Origin: Sphingomonas corticis
Lineage (GTDB): Bacteria > Pseudomonadota > Alphaproteobacteria > Sphingomonadales > Sphingomonadaceae
DNA length: 64,000 nt
Direction of reading: 5' to 3'
Assembly (NCBI RefSeq): GCF_012035195.1
Contig: NZ_JAAVJH010000015.1
Coordinates: forward strand, 17,384 to 81,383
Positions 52,776 through 60,274 of this stretch are shown here, piece by piece (within the stretch, counting starts at the first letter, position 1; each line of letters opens with the position of its first letter). The notes beneath the pieces are model-generated. The model was not told the origin of the DNA. It did no database searches and worked only from the letters and a program-made list of their open reading frames with translations. Both the position numbers and the translations under genes were made by a program.

Positions 52776-53684
52776 ATGAAGGGCGTCTTCGAGATCAGTG
52801 GCACGTCCCGCTACGACGACCTGATCGCCGAGCGCTATCACTTCCCGCGCGTCTACCTACGGGTCGCCGAACGCTTCGTCGGTGACTGGATCATCTACCG
52901 CGAGACGGGATCGGACGGCGGACGCAAGGCCTACGTCGCGGTCGCCCGCGTGGAGCGGATCGATCCGGATCCAAATGACGCCGGCCTCTTCTATGCGCGG
53001 GTGGCAGACTTCCTCGAGCTCGATCATGCCGTGCCCTATCGGGACGACAACGGTCGCTTCGCGGAGCGCTTCCTCCGGGAGCTGCCGACCGTCTCGGTGG
53101 CCGGGCGCGCTCTGCGCGGCCGCTCGGTCCGCGAGATCGACGCCGCCGACTTCGTGGCGATCGTCGACGCCGGCCTGAGGCGGACGCTGGACCCGATCAA
53201 TGCCATACGTTTGGAGCTGGAAACGCGCTTCCTCGACCCGGCGACGGAAAGCCTGATCCAACAGCCGCCGACCGAACGCCGGATCGAGGAGATGCTGGTC
53301 AACCGCAAGATCCGCGACGCCGCCTTCCGTGGTCTCGTGCTCGACGCCTACGACAGCACCTGCGCCGTGACCGGCCTGCGGATCGTCAACGGCGGCGGCA
53401 AGGCCGAGGCCCAGGCGGCGCACATCTGGTCGGTCGCGGACGGCGGCCCCGACGAGGTGCAGAACGGCATCGCCCTGTCGGCGACGGCGCACTGGCTGTT
53501 CGACCGGCACCTGATCAGCCTCGACGAGGCTTTCGGGCTCCTTGTCTCCCACAACAAGGTGCCCTCCGAGTTGCGTCGGCTGTTCCCGTCCGCGGGACAG
53601 CCGATCCGGCTCCCGCGGGATCCGCGCCTGCGTCCCCGCCCGGAATACGTGGCCAGGCACCGCGAGCGCTTCGCCGGTGGCTGA
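52776..53684 (+). CDS. HNH endonuclease (HNH_2 type)
   Basis: A 302-residue protein. The C-terminal HNH nuclease is evident: DAYDSTCAVTGLRIVNGGGK, then AQAAHIWSVADGGPDEVQNG, then ATAHWLFDRHLISL, giving the His-Asn-His metal/active-site set. The N-terminal part is beta-rich with SGTSRYDDLIAERYHFPRVY and may recognise DNA. Similar proteins act as restriction-type nucleases. The ATG at 52776 has GGGGG 8 bases upstream; earlier in-frame codons look non-coding. It overlaps the methyltransferase-HNH gene by 8 bp. Confidence 0.85.
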   Translation: MKGVFEISGTSRYDDLIAERYHFPRVYLRVAERFVGDWIIYRETGSDGGRKAYVAVARVERIDPDPNDAGLFYARVADFLELDHAVPYRDDNGRFAERFLRELPTVSVAGRALRGRSVREIDAADFVAIVDAGLRRTLDPINAIRLELETRFLDPATESLIQQPPTERRIEEMLVNRKIRDAAFRGLVLDAYDSTCAVTGLRIVNGGGKAEAQAAHIWSVADGGPDEVQNGIALSATAHWLFDRHLISLDEAFGLLVSHNKVPSELRRLFPSAGQPIRLPRDPRLRPRPEYVARHRERFAGG

Positions 53685-55440
53685 GGAGGTCGATGGCGCG
53701 TCCGACGGGGCGGACGCGATCGCGGCCTACGACGCGGATGCGCGGGCGCTGGCGGCGAGCTACGACCGCCCCGACCTGCTCGGCGTATACGCGCCGGTCG
53801 GGGCGCTGCTGCGGGATCCGTCCACAGGCGCCCTCGCCCTCGACGTCGGCGCGGGATCGGGACGTGACGCGCAGTGGCTGGCAGACCTCGGCTACGAGGT
53901 CGTCGCCGTCGAGCCGGCGGAGGCCATGCGGGCGGAAGGCGCGCGGCGGCATCCCTCCGGGCGAATCCGCTGGTTGGACGACCGCTTGCCCGCGCTTGAG
54001 GCCGTGCATCGGCTTGCGCTGACGTTCGAAGTCATCCTCGTCGCCGGCGTCTGGCAGCATGTCTACCCCGCGCATCGGCCTCGGGCCGTCCGCAAGCTCG
54101 CGACACTGCTGAAGCCCGGCGGCTTGCTGGTCGTCACATTGCGGGAGGGACCGCCGCCACCGGGTCGGCCGATGCATCCCGCGCCGCTGGGCGAGCTGGA
54201 GGCACTCGCGCGGTCCCATGGACTGGAGATCCTTCGCGTGGAGAGGGGCTCCGATGCGCTCGGCAGGACGGAAGTCTCCTGGACGACCGTCGTGCTGCGG
54301 ATGCCCGACGATGGCGGCGGCGCGCTGCCCCTCCTGCGCGGCGTCATCCTGTCCGACGACAAGTCCTCCACCTACAAGCTGGGCCTCCTGCGGGCGGTCG
54401 CCAGGATCGCGGAATATGCGCCCGCGACCGCCGTGCCGTGCGGCGATCTCCAGGAATCGGACGCGGTGGAGGTCCCGCTCGGGCTGGTCGCGGCCAATTG
54501 GATCCGCATGTATCTGCCGCTGGTGAGGCTCGGTCTTCCGCAGGCGCCGGGGAACAGCGGCGCCGATGGTCTCGGGTTCGCGAAGGCGGGCTTCAGGACG
54601 CTGGCTGCGGTCGGCTCGCCGCCGCAGGACCTCCGGCCCGGCGCCGTCCACGCGGGCGACCGCGCGGCTGCCGTCCGGGCGGCAATTGGGGAGGCCGCGG
54701 CGACGATCGCGGCGATGCCGGCGAACTTCACCCGCTTCCCCAACTCGGAGCGGCGGGTGTTCGAGGCGCGCAGGATACGGTCACGGGCGGCCGCGGCATC
54801 GCTGGTCCTGGATGTCCCAACGCTCCGGGGTTGGGGTGCGCTCGTCGTGCCGGGCAACGTCTGGCGTGCGATGACCCGCTACGGGGCCTGGATCGAGCCC
54901 GTCCTCGTCGCCGAGTGGGCCCGTCTGACGCGACGCTACGCGGCTCGGATGGGCATGTCCCTGGCCCCGGGCCGCGTGGAGGCGGCACTCGAGTGGCTGG
55001 AACCGCAGCGCAGCACGGTCGCCGGCCGAACCGCGGCGCAGCGTCTCATCACGGCCGGCGACACGGTGGAATGCGTCTGGAGCGGCGGCCGCCTCTCGAT
55101 GGCCAGCCTCGACGTCGACCACTGCCTGCCATGGTCCGCCTGGCCGTGCGACGATCTCTGGAACCTGATGCCGGCGGACCGGCGGGTGAACCAGCGGCAG
55201 AAGCGCGATCTCCTCCCGTCCGCCCCGCTGCTCGCCGCGTCACGCGAGCGGATCCTGGGGTGGTGGGAGCGGGCCTGGCTGGCGGATCCCGGGTTGGGAG
55301 AGGCGTTCGCCCGCGAGGCGACCGCGGCGCTGCCCGTGGGGCCGGACGCCACACCGGCCGACGTCTTCTCCGCGCTGGAGTGGCGCAGGCTGAGGCTGCG
55401 TCAGGACCAGCAGCTGACCGAGTGGCGTCCCGTCCTCTGA
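53677..55440 (+). CDS. SAM methyltransferase fused to a C-terminal HNH nuclease
   Basis: A 587-residue fusion. Residues about 50-200 form a class I methyltransferase: LALDVGAGSGRDAQWLADLG (motif I), VVAVEPAEAM, then LLKPGGLLVVTLREG. A central region of unknown fold follows. The C-terminus has an HNH nuclease: LDVDHCLPWSAWPCDDLWNL (Asp481-His482), then MPADRRVNQRQKRDLLPS with the downstream Asn and Lys. A GTG start inside the HNH gene overlap gives coupling; no ATG fits. The methyltransferase could modify DNA, RNA or a small molecule; no N-P-P-Y type DNA motif is visible. Confidence 0.85.
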   Translation: MAEEVDGASDGADAIAAYDADARALAASYDRPDLLGVYAPVGALLRDPSTGALALDVGAGSGRDAQWLADLGYEVVAVEPAEAMRAEGARRHPSGRIRWLDDRLPALEAVHRLALTFEVILVAGVWQHVYPAHRPRAVRKLATLLKPGGLLVVTLREGPPPPGRPMHPAPLGELEALARSHGLEILRVERGSDALGRTEVSWTTVVLRMPDDGGGALPLLRGVILSDDKSSTYKLGLLRAVARIAEYAPATAVPCGDLQESDAVEVPLGLVAANWIRMYLPLVRLGLPQAPGNSGADGLGFAKAGFRTLAAVGSPPQDLRPGAVHAGDRAAAVRAAIGEAAATIAAMPANFTRFPNSERRVFEARRIRSRAAAASLVLDVPTLRGWGALVVPGNVWRAMTRYGAWIEPVLVAEWARLTRRYAARMGMSLAPGRVEAALEWLEPQRSTVAGRTAAQRLITAGDTVECVWSGGRLSMASLDVDHCLPWSAWPCDDLWNLMPADRRVNQRQKRDLLPSAPLLAASRERILGWWERAWLADPGLGEAFAREATAALPVGPDATPADVFSALEWRRLRLRQDQQLTEWRPVL

Positions 55441-55516
55441 CCGGGGCGGTCCGGCCGCGACCGGGGCTGTCGGCGCCACCTGCAAGGGGCCCCCGCCGGT
55501 CAGGGCCGCGGATGCC

Positions 55517-55912
55517 TCAGTTCTCGGCCGAGGGTGCCGAGTAGGCGGCGCTCTGCTCACGACGGCGCTGACGGAAGATGAAGCCGCGCACGTGGACGTC
55601 CGAACCGCGTTCCGCCGCCGTGGCGAGGCGGCGCGCGATCGCGTTCGCGACCGGGACCGCCGTCAGCGGGGTCGCGAACAGGCCGGCTAGCACCGCCAGC
55701 GGCGACATGAAGTGCAGGCCGAAGGCGATCCGCAGGAGCGCCGTGACGAGGAGGAAGATGACGGCCGAGGTGATGCCGACGAGGCGCCTGCGGATCGCGA
55801 GCAGCCAGCACCAGTCCGCGGCCGCGCGGATCCAGGCGACGAGCAGGACCGGGGCACCGAACGCCAGGAGGAGCGCGAGGGTGAGCAGGCCGAGGTCCAG
55901 CGCGGTGCTCAC
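55517..55912 (-). CDS. Hypothetical membrane protein
   Basis: A 131-residue protein with three predicted membrane helices (LGLLTLALLLAFGAPVLLVA; GITSAVIFLLVTALLRIAFG; SPLAVLAGLFATPLTAVPVA) and a basic cytosolic tail. Family not recognised. Its start overlaps the stop of the 276-residue membrane protein gene by 4 bp, so the two probably form a complex. Confidence 0.7.
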   Translation of the reverse strand: MSTALDLGLLTLALLLAFGAPVLLVAWIRAAADWCWLLAIRRRLVGITSAVIFLLVTALLRIAFGLHFMSPLAVLAGLFATPLTAVPVANAIARRLATAAERGSDVHVRGFIFRQRRREQSAAYSAPSAEN

Positions 55913-56739
55913 GCGACGCCCCCCTCTTCCCCGGCTTCGACCGCGGTGCCGTCGTGGACGGCTTCCTGCTCGACCTCCTCGATCACCACGTCGGGGATGT
56001 TCTGGATCACGATGTTCCGGATCACCGCGTTGTCCAGGACGACCACGCCGCCGATCCAGTCGCGGTCATGGGTTTCGATGTGCGGGACGAGCCGGGGCTG
56101 GTCGGGCTTCCGGTGGACGACCTGGTAGACGAACCGCTCCGGGTCGGCGAGGCTGATCGACTTCAGCTCGCCGTTGTCGCCCTGGCGGATGTCGGCGACG
56201 ACGCCCTGGTAGCCGATCCCGTATTCGCCGTGCGGCGTGCTGGTGAGGATGTAGGCGATCGGCTTGTAGCCGTGCCGGAGCGGCCGGACGACGTGCTGGA
56301 AGACCCAGCCTTGGGATCGGACGTCGAACTCGTCGAACACGATGTCGAGGCCCTGCGAGGTGACCAGCTGCCAGGCCATCAGGCACTCGAACAGGACCGT
56401 CAGCGCGAAAGCGAAGAGGGACGCGGCGGATGCCTTTGCCGAGCCCTGCGCGAGCGCGACCGCCATGTCGTAGGGGTTCTCGATGAGGGGACCGACCGAG
56501 TGACCCGAGGCCTCCCCGAGCTGCGCCGCGGCGGCCCACCCCAGGCTGACCAGCCCGTATCCGAGAAGGTGCATCGCCAACGCGATGCCGAGTGCGGCGA
56601 AGAGGGCCGTGACCGAGGTCAGCTGGAGTTCGGGCCGCTTGGCCCCGTGGTGCACGTTCTGGAAGTTCCAGCTGACGAGTGCGGTGATGCCCGGCAGGAG
56701 CAGCACGAGCCCCGCCAGAAGGGCGAGCGTGAAGTTCAA
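55909..56739 (-). CDS. Hypothetical membrane protein with C-terminal soluble domain
   Basis: A 276-residue protein with an N-terminal hydrophobic helix (LALLAGLVLLLPGITALVSW), two more membrane segments (about 45-70 and 105-125), then a beta-rich soluble domain from about residue 130 (RPLRHGYKPIAYILTSTPHG, NAVIRNIVIQNIPDVVIEEV) and an acidic tail. I do not recognise it. Coupled to the 131-residue membrane protein. In a nuclease-rich region, a membrane pair could be an effector, but nothing in the sequence proves this. Confidence 0.7.
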   Translation of the reverse strand: MNFTLALLAGLVLLLPGITALVSWNFQNVHHGAKRPELQLTSVTALFAALGIALAMHLLGYGLVSLGWAAAAQLGEASGHSVGPLIENPYDMAVALAQGSAKASAASLFAFALTVLFECLMAWQLVTSQGLDIVFDEFDVRSQGWVFQHVVRPLRHGYKPIAYILTSTPHGEYGIGYQGVVADIRQGDNGELKSISLADPERFVYQVVHRKPDQPRLVPHIETHDRDWIGGVVVLDNAVIRNIVIQNIPDVVIEEVEQEAVHDGTAVEAGEEGGVA

Positions 56740-56748
56740 ATGCGGACG

Positions 56749-56928
56749 TTAGTCCGGGTCACGATCGCGGCGGACGCCCCAGCGCCCGGTTGTCGCGTCG
56801 CGGCCGACCGTGCCGCCGGCCGAGTGGCGGCGCTCGTTGGCTAGGCGCACCAGCTCCTGGTAGCCTCCGACGCGCCGGGCGGCGGCTGCGGTGTCGCGCT
56901 GGTCACGACGGGTGGTGATCGTCGACAT
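56749..56928 (-). CDS. Small basic hypothetical protein
   Basis: A 59-residue protein (MSTITTRRDQRDTAAAARRV, then GGYQELVRLANERRHSAGGT) rich in Arg and Ala, predicted helical. No family recognised. It ends 9 bp before the membrane-protein gene on the same strand, consistent with an operon. A CAGGA site sits close to the ATG. An ATG at 56982 would lengthen it by 18 residues. Confidence 0.45.
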   Translation of the reverse strand: MSTITTRRDQRDTAAAARRVGGYQELVRLANERRHSAGGTVGRDATTGRWGVRRDRDPD

Positions 56929-57037
56929 GTCCTGAAGATAGGTCGCCTCGCCGGCGCCGTAAAGGACCTCCGTGCCCGGCATTGGGAAGACGGCTCCGTG
57001 GCTTCCGTAGGCTCCGCGGAGCGGGCATGGGGATCGG

Positions 57038-57649
57038 ATGAGCCAGGACGCATTGAGGCGCTTCGGCCGGGCCGACGCTCTGCAGTCGGCCCTGGGTCTG
57101 ACGCCGGAAACAGGGTTGGGAATAGCGGCCATCGTCTCGTTCGCCGGCGCGATCGAGTATCATCTCGAGCGCGCGATCTGGCGGATGCGCGGCGTCGAGC
57201 CCAGGGGCGTCAGGCCCGACACGGACGCGCGGATGGTGTCGGACCTGATCGCGATGCTGGAGCGCGAGGCCGCGACGCGGGACGGGGAGGCGGGACGGCT
57301 GCTGCGGACGTGGTGCGCCGCCGCGCGGGCTGGCTTCACTGTGCGTCACAACATCGCGCACGGCGTGCCGGGACGGATCGGCGACACGTTGGCCTACATG
57401 CGCAACCCGCGCTGGGAGGGTGAGGTGCGCAAGCGGGAGTTCGGCGACTTCTGGGCGGATCGGCACGCGCTGGATCTCGTGAGGGAGGCGATGGCCACCC
57501 TCCTGAGGATCATCGCCGCGCTTTCCGGGGACGGCGCGGATCCGTCCCTCGTCGCGACCGCGGCGGCGCTGCGCGCCGTCGGCGACGCGCGTTCCGTCCT
57601 GGGCGAGTTCGCGAGCCAGGACTACAACCCGAGCTTCGAGAAGTATTGA
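57038..57649 (+). CDS. HEPN-like protein with RHNIAH motif
   Basis: A 203-residue all-helical protein. The helix-loop segment CAAARAGFTVRHNIAHGVPG holds Arg103-x4-His108, the RNase motif of HEPN domains. Flanking helices (AIVSFAGAIEYHLERAIWRM; LDLVREAMATLLRIIAALSG) match the four-helix HEPN layout. HEPN proteins cut RNA in toxin-antitoxin and abortive-infection systems. No cognate nucleotidyltransferase is adjacent, although one lies at 59790. Activity is inferred from the motif. Confidence 0.7.
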   Translation: MSQDALRRFGRADALQSALGLTPETGLGIAAIVSFAGAIEYHLERAIWRMRGVEPRGVRPDTDARMVSDLIAMLEREAATRDGEAGRLLRTWCAAARAGFTVRHNIAHGVPGRIGDTLAYMRNPRWEGEVRKREFGDFWADRHALDLVREAMATLLRIIAALSGDGADPSLVATAAALRAVGDARSVLGEFASQDYNPSFEKY

Positions 57650-57682
57650 GGCGCGCGGCGCCGCCGTCCTGTAGCGCGGCGC

Positions 57683-58300
57683 TCAGGTGTGCGTCGCGAC
57701 GGGCAGCAGCATGTAGCGCAGCGACCGCGTGGCGTCGGTCCAGACGAACTCGTAGTCGTTCCTAAGCGTGATGGGCGGCAGCTTGGAACCGGGGGTCCGG
57801 TAGGTCATCGCCGTTCCGGCTGCATATCGTTCCCCATGCCGGAAGTCAAAGTCCGCCGTGTCGGGCGAGTAGCCGCTCCATTCGACGTAGTGCGGGTGGT
57901 CCGTGGCGACGAGCATGAAGCCGGTGTCGGCCACGTCGCCGCATTTCTCGAGCCGGGCGATGTCGAGCATCGTCTTGTGCCGGTTGTTGGGTTCCGCCTG
58001 GCTCGCCTTCTTGAAGAACTTCAGCTCCATCGCGCACCGCCACTCGCGTCCGTCGCCCGTCGTGAGGCGGAACCACACGTCGAGCCTGCCCCGGCCACCC
58101 CCGCCGAGCGGCTTCTCCAGCTCCAGCGCGAAGGTCTCGCGCGGGCTGGTCATCTCCAGGTCGGCGACGGTCATGATGATGCGGCCAAGGTGGAGCTGCA
58201 GCGACGCCTCGCTCTGCACCGGGACCCGGCCTCCCTCGATCTGGTCGAAGAGGATCGGGACCGCCCTCTCGACAATCCTGTTGAGGCGGGCGACCGACAT
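57683..58300 (-). CDS. Predicted PD-(D/E)XK nuclease-like protein
   Basis: A 205-residue protein. The core GGRGRLDVWFRLTTGDGREW, then RCAMELKFFKK, has the spaced Asp and E-x-K of the PD-(D/E)XK fold. After it come NNRHKTMLDIARLEKCGDVA, FMLVATDHPHYV and TADFDFRHGERY. No methyltransferase partner is adjacent. It overlaps the small upstream gene by one base (TGATG), so the pair is coupled. Restriction-type DNA cleavage is a prediction only. Confidence 0.7.
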   Translation of the reverse strand: MSVARLNRIVERAVPILFDQIEGGRVPVQSEASLQLHLGRIIMTVADLEMTSPRETFALELEKPLGGGGRGRLDVWFRLTTGDGREWRCAMELKFFKKASQAEPNNRHKTMLDIARLEKCGDVADTGFMLVATDHPHYVEWSGYSPDTADFDFRHGERYAAGTAMTYRTPGSKLPPITLRNDYEFVWTDATRSLRYMLLPVATHT

Positions 58301-58587
58301 CAGCCGAACCGCTCATGGAACTCGCGCGCCTCGTCCTCGCGCTCGAACTCGAACGTCATGGAGTTGTAGTGCGTGCGCGCGAAGTCCTCGCCGGGATTGT
58401 CCGGGTTCCGCTCCCTGACGAGCGGCTTCTGGCCCTCGGCGCGGTAACCCCCGACGCGCAACGCCATGGCCTTGTCGTCGATGATGCCCAGGACCAGCAC
58501 GCGGCCTTTCAGGCCGGCGAGGAAGCCGTCGATCTCGTCGACGGTCTCGTCGTCGCCGATCTGTGGAATGGATACGGTGTAGCTCAA
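58300..58587 (-). CDS. Small hypothetical protein coupled to the PD-(D/E)XK gene (TTG start)
   Basis: A 95-residue soluble protein (SYTVSIPQIGDDETVDEIDG, then GRVLVLGIIDDKAMALRVGG). It starts at TTG 58587, because a very strong GAGGAGG site lies 6 bases upstream; no in-frame ATG exists nearby. It runs into the nuclease-like gene by one base. No family recognised. Possible regulator or immunity partner of that nuclease. Confidence 0.65.
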   Translation of the reverse strand: MSYTVSIPQIGDDETVDEIDGFLAGLKGRVLVLGIIDDKAMALRVGGYRAEGQKPLVRERNPDNPGEDFARTHYNSMTFEFEREDEAREFHERFG

Positions 58588-58668
58588 GCCGATCTCCTCC
58601 TCTCTTCTGCCGCTGACCAATCCAGCGAGCGAATTAGGCTGCCACGGTCGTGCGCGTCATAGCGCGGA

Positions 58669-59517
58669 TCATCGAGCGTTGGCGATCGAACGGACCAGGG
58701 TCGCCGACCCGGCTGCGATGGTCCCGCTCTGCTTGGCGATCGTAAGGTTGAGCTGCCGCACCGTGGCGCCGTCGTCGGCATGGTGGAGGCTGACGCCGCC
58801 GTCCCCCCGTCCGACTCCGACAGCGATGTCGGACGCGATGGGCATCCACATCTCGACGTGGGGATCGGTGAGGTCGGTGCGTCCGGGCGACGTGAGCTTC
58901 ACGACGGGACGGCTGCCGATGATGAAGCTCTTGTGCGGCCTGCTGATGCGCAGCACCGCTATCCCCCGGCGCTCCAAAACCGTCATCACCTCGCCGCTGA
59001 ACTGGATGAGCGTCTGCACGCGCACGTTCCGGATAGTGCGCGCCATCGCCTCGGGCGTCGCGAGCCGCTCGATCTCAGCACTCCGATGGGGAACGGCCTG
59101 GCGCAGCTCTGCGATGATCCCCTCGATCATGCGCGTCGCCTCCTCGTCGCTGGTGTTCGCGCGCTGGGTCTCCGGCGTCCGCCGCCACTGCATGAGGAAG
59201 AACAGGTGCCAGACGCGCATCTGCCCGGCCGAGAGGGCCGGCACCCTGCCAGCCCTCGCCTGATCCAGGATTGCCTGGACGACGCTGACGGCCTCACTCT
59301 CGAGGACGGAGAGCGCGCGCTCCATGGCGGGGTCTTTGATCCCGGATTCCGAAAGCGTGCTGTAGAGGTGGTTCTGGTGGAACAGCTCGGCCGTGCGCGC
59401 CCGGCGGATGGCGGACGGGTCCTCTCGGTGCCTGCACCAGTGGAGCCAGCCGTCCGGGTCGGTGAACCCGTTCAGGATCATCTGCGGAACGTAGTGGTGG
59501 CGCTTCGGAAGGGGCAC
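58669..59517 (-). CDS. DUF4238 protein
   Basis: A 282-residue protein with the DUF4238 entry MPLPKRHHYVPQMILNGFTD followed by W, and the later LHWCRHRE and LFHQNHLYSTL blocks. A helical middle contains LFFLMQWRRTPETQRA. The family is uncharacterised, common in accessory regions, and has been suspected of nuclease function because of its N-terminal His-rich motif. It is encoded 54 bp after the nucleotidyltransferase pair on the same strand. Confidence 0.8.
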   Translation of the reverse strand: MPLPKRHHYVPQMILNGFTDPDGWLHWCRHREDPSAIRRARTAELFHQNHLYSTLSESGIKDPAMERALSVLESEAVSVVQAILDQARAGRVPALSAGQMRVWHLFFLMQWRRTPETQRANTSDEEATRMIEGIIAELRQAVPHRSAEIERLATPEAMARTIRNVRVQTLIQFSGEVMTVLERRGIAVLRISRPHKSFIIGSRPVVKLTSPGRTDLTDPHVEMWMPIASDIAVGVGRGDGGVSLHHADDGATVRQLNLTIAKQSGTIAAGSATLVRSIANAR

Positions 59518-59571
59518 TGCACGGAATGCGGATATGTGTGGCTCGACGGTCGTATCGGCTTCGCGCGTAGC

Positions 59572-59793
59572 CTACCCGTTGGCAAGCTGCCGGCACACGA
59601 CCCACACCTCGTCGTGTGCGAAGGTGCCGCCGGGCACGATGGGCAGGTGCTGGTGCCCGACGACCTCCAGCCGCAGTTGCCTGCCCTCGACGGTCTCGGT
59701 GATGCGCGATCCGATCTCGGGCGGATGTTCCGCCTCGCGAGGACCGCACGGTAGGGGCCCGGACGCCGCCTGGATGAGCAGGTGATACTTCAT
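59572..59793 (-). CDS. Small hypothetical protein after the nucleotidyltransferase
   Basis: A 73-residue protein (MKYHLLIQAASGPLPCGPRE, then beta segments RLRLEVVGHQHLPIVPGGTF-like and DEVWVVCRQLANG). No family recognised. It overlaps the nucleotidyltransferase stop by 4 bp (ATGA), so the two are coupled. The arrangement is toxin-antitoxin-like in size, but the usual HEPN partner is absent. Confidence 0.6.
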   Translation of the reverse strand: MKYHLLIQAASGPLPCGPREAEHPPEIGSRITETVEGRQLRLEVVGHQHLPIVPGGTFAHDEVWVVCRQLANG

Positions 59794-60164
59794 CGTCCTT
59801 CCGAACCTTCCTGACCCGAGCCCCGGTCCGGACTCGTCACCCCGTCTCTCCGGAATACCAGCATGCCGTGCTCGCGCACCGCAGGCGCCACGACCACGTC
59901 GTCGTCGAACATGGACTGGGCGTGCACCTTTACGGGCAGCAGCGCCTGGAGTTCGGCGCGCCATGCGGGGAGCAGGCAGATCGCGTTCCCGAGTTGCTCG
60001 CCCTCGTCCTGCCCGTCGACGACAAAGGCGAGGTCCAGGTCGCTGTCCGTCCGGTAGCCACCCTTCACGCGCGAGCCGAACGCATGGACCTCGAGCACGA
60101 GCGGCTGTCCCGTCGCCCACGCCCGGATCGTCTCCGACCAGTGCGGTTGCAGTCCTGTCTCCAT
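59790..60164 (-). CDS. Minimal nucleotidyltransferase (MNT-like)
   Basis: A 124-residue protein with the polymerase-beta nucleotidyltransferase active site VHAFGSRVKGGYRTDSDLDL (G-S-x..., S-D-x-D). MNT antitoxins such as MntA AMPylate a HEPN toxin. Here the coupled neighbour is a 73-residue unknown instead; a HEPN-like protein lies 2.2 kb away at 57038 on the other strand. A start at ATG 60164 gives a compact domain; no strong ribosome-binding site is evident. Confidence 0.8.
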   Translation of the reverse strand: METGLQPHWSETIRAWATGQPLVLEVHAFGSRVKGGYRTDSDLDLAFVVDGQDEGEQLGNAICLLPAWRAELQALLPVKVHAQSMFDDDVVVAPAVREHGMLVFRRDGVTSPDRGSGQEGSEGR

Positions 60165-60274
60165 CGTGTCGTGCGCTCCCCATGGAAGTTCGACTGTGAG
60201 CCTTGACCGGATCGCGTGTCGCTCACCGCGGACCGGGCAATCACTGTCAAGATGGTGCGGAGGCTGGCCCGTCG

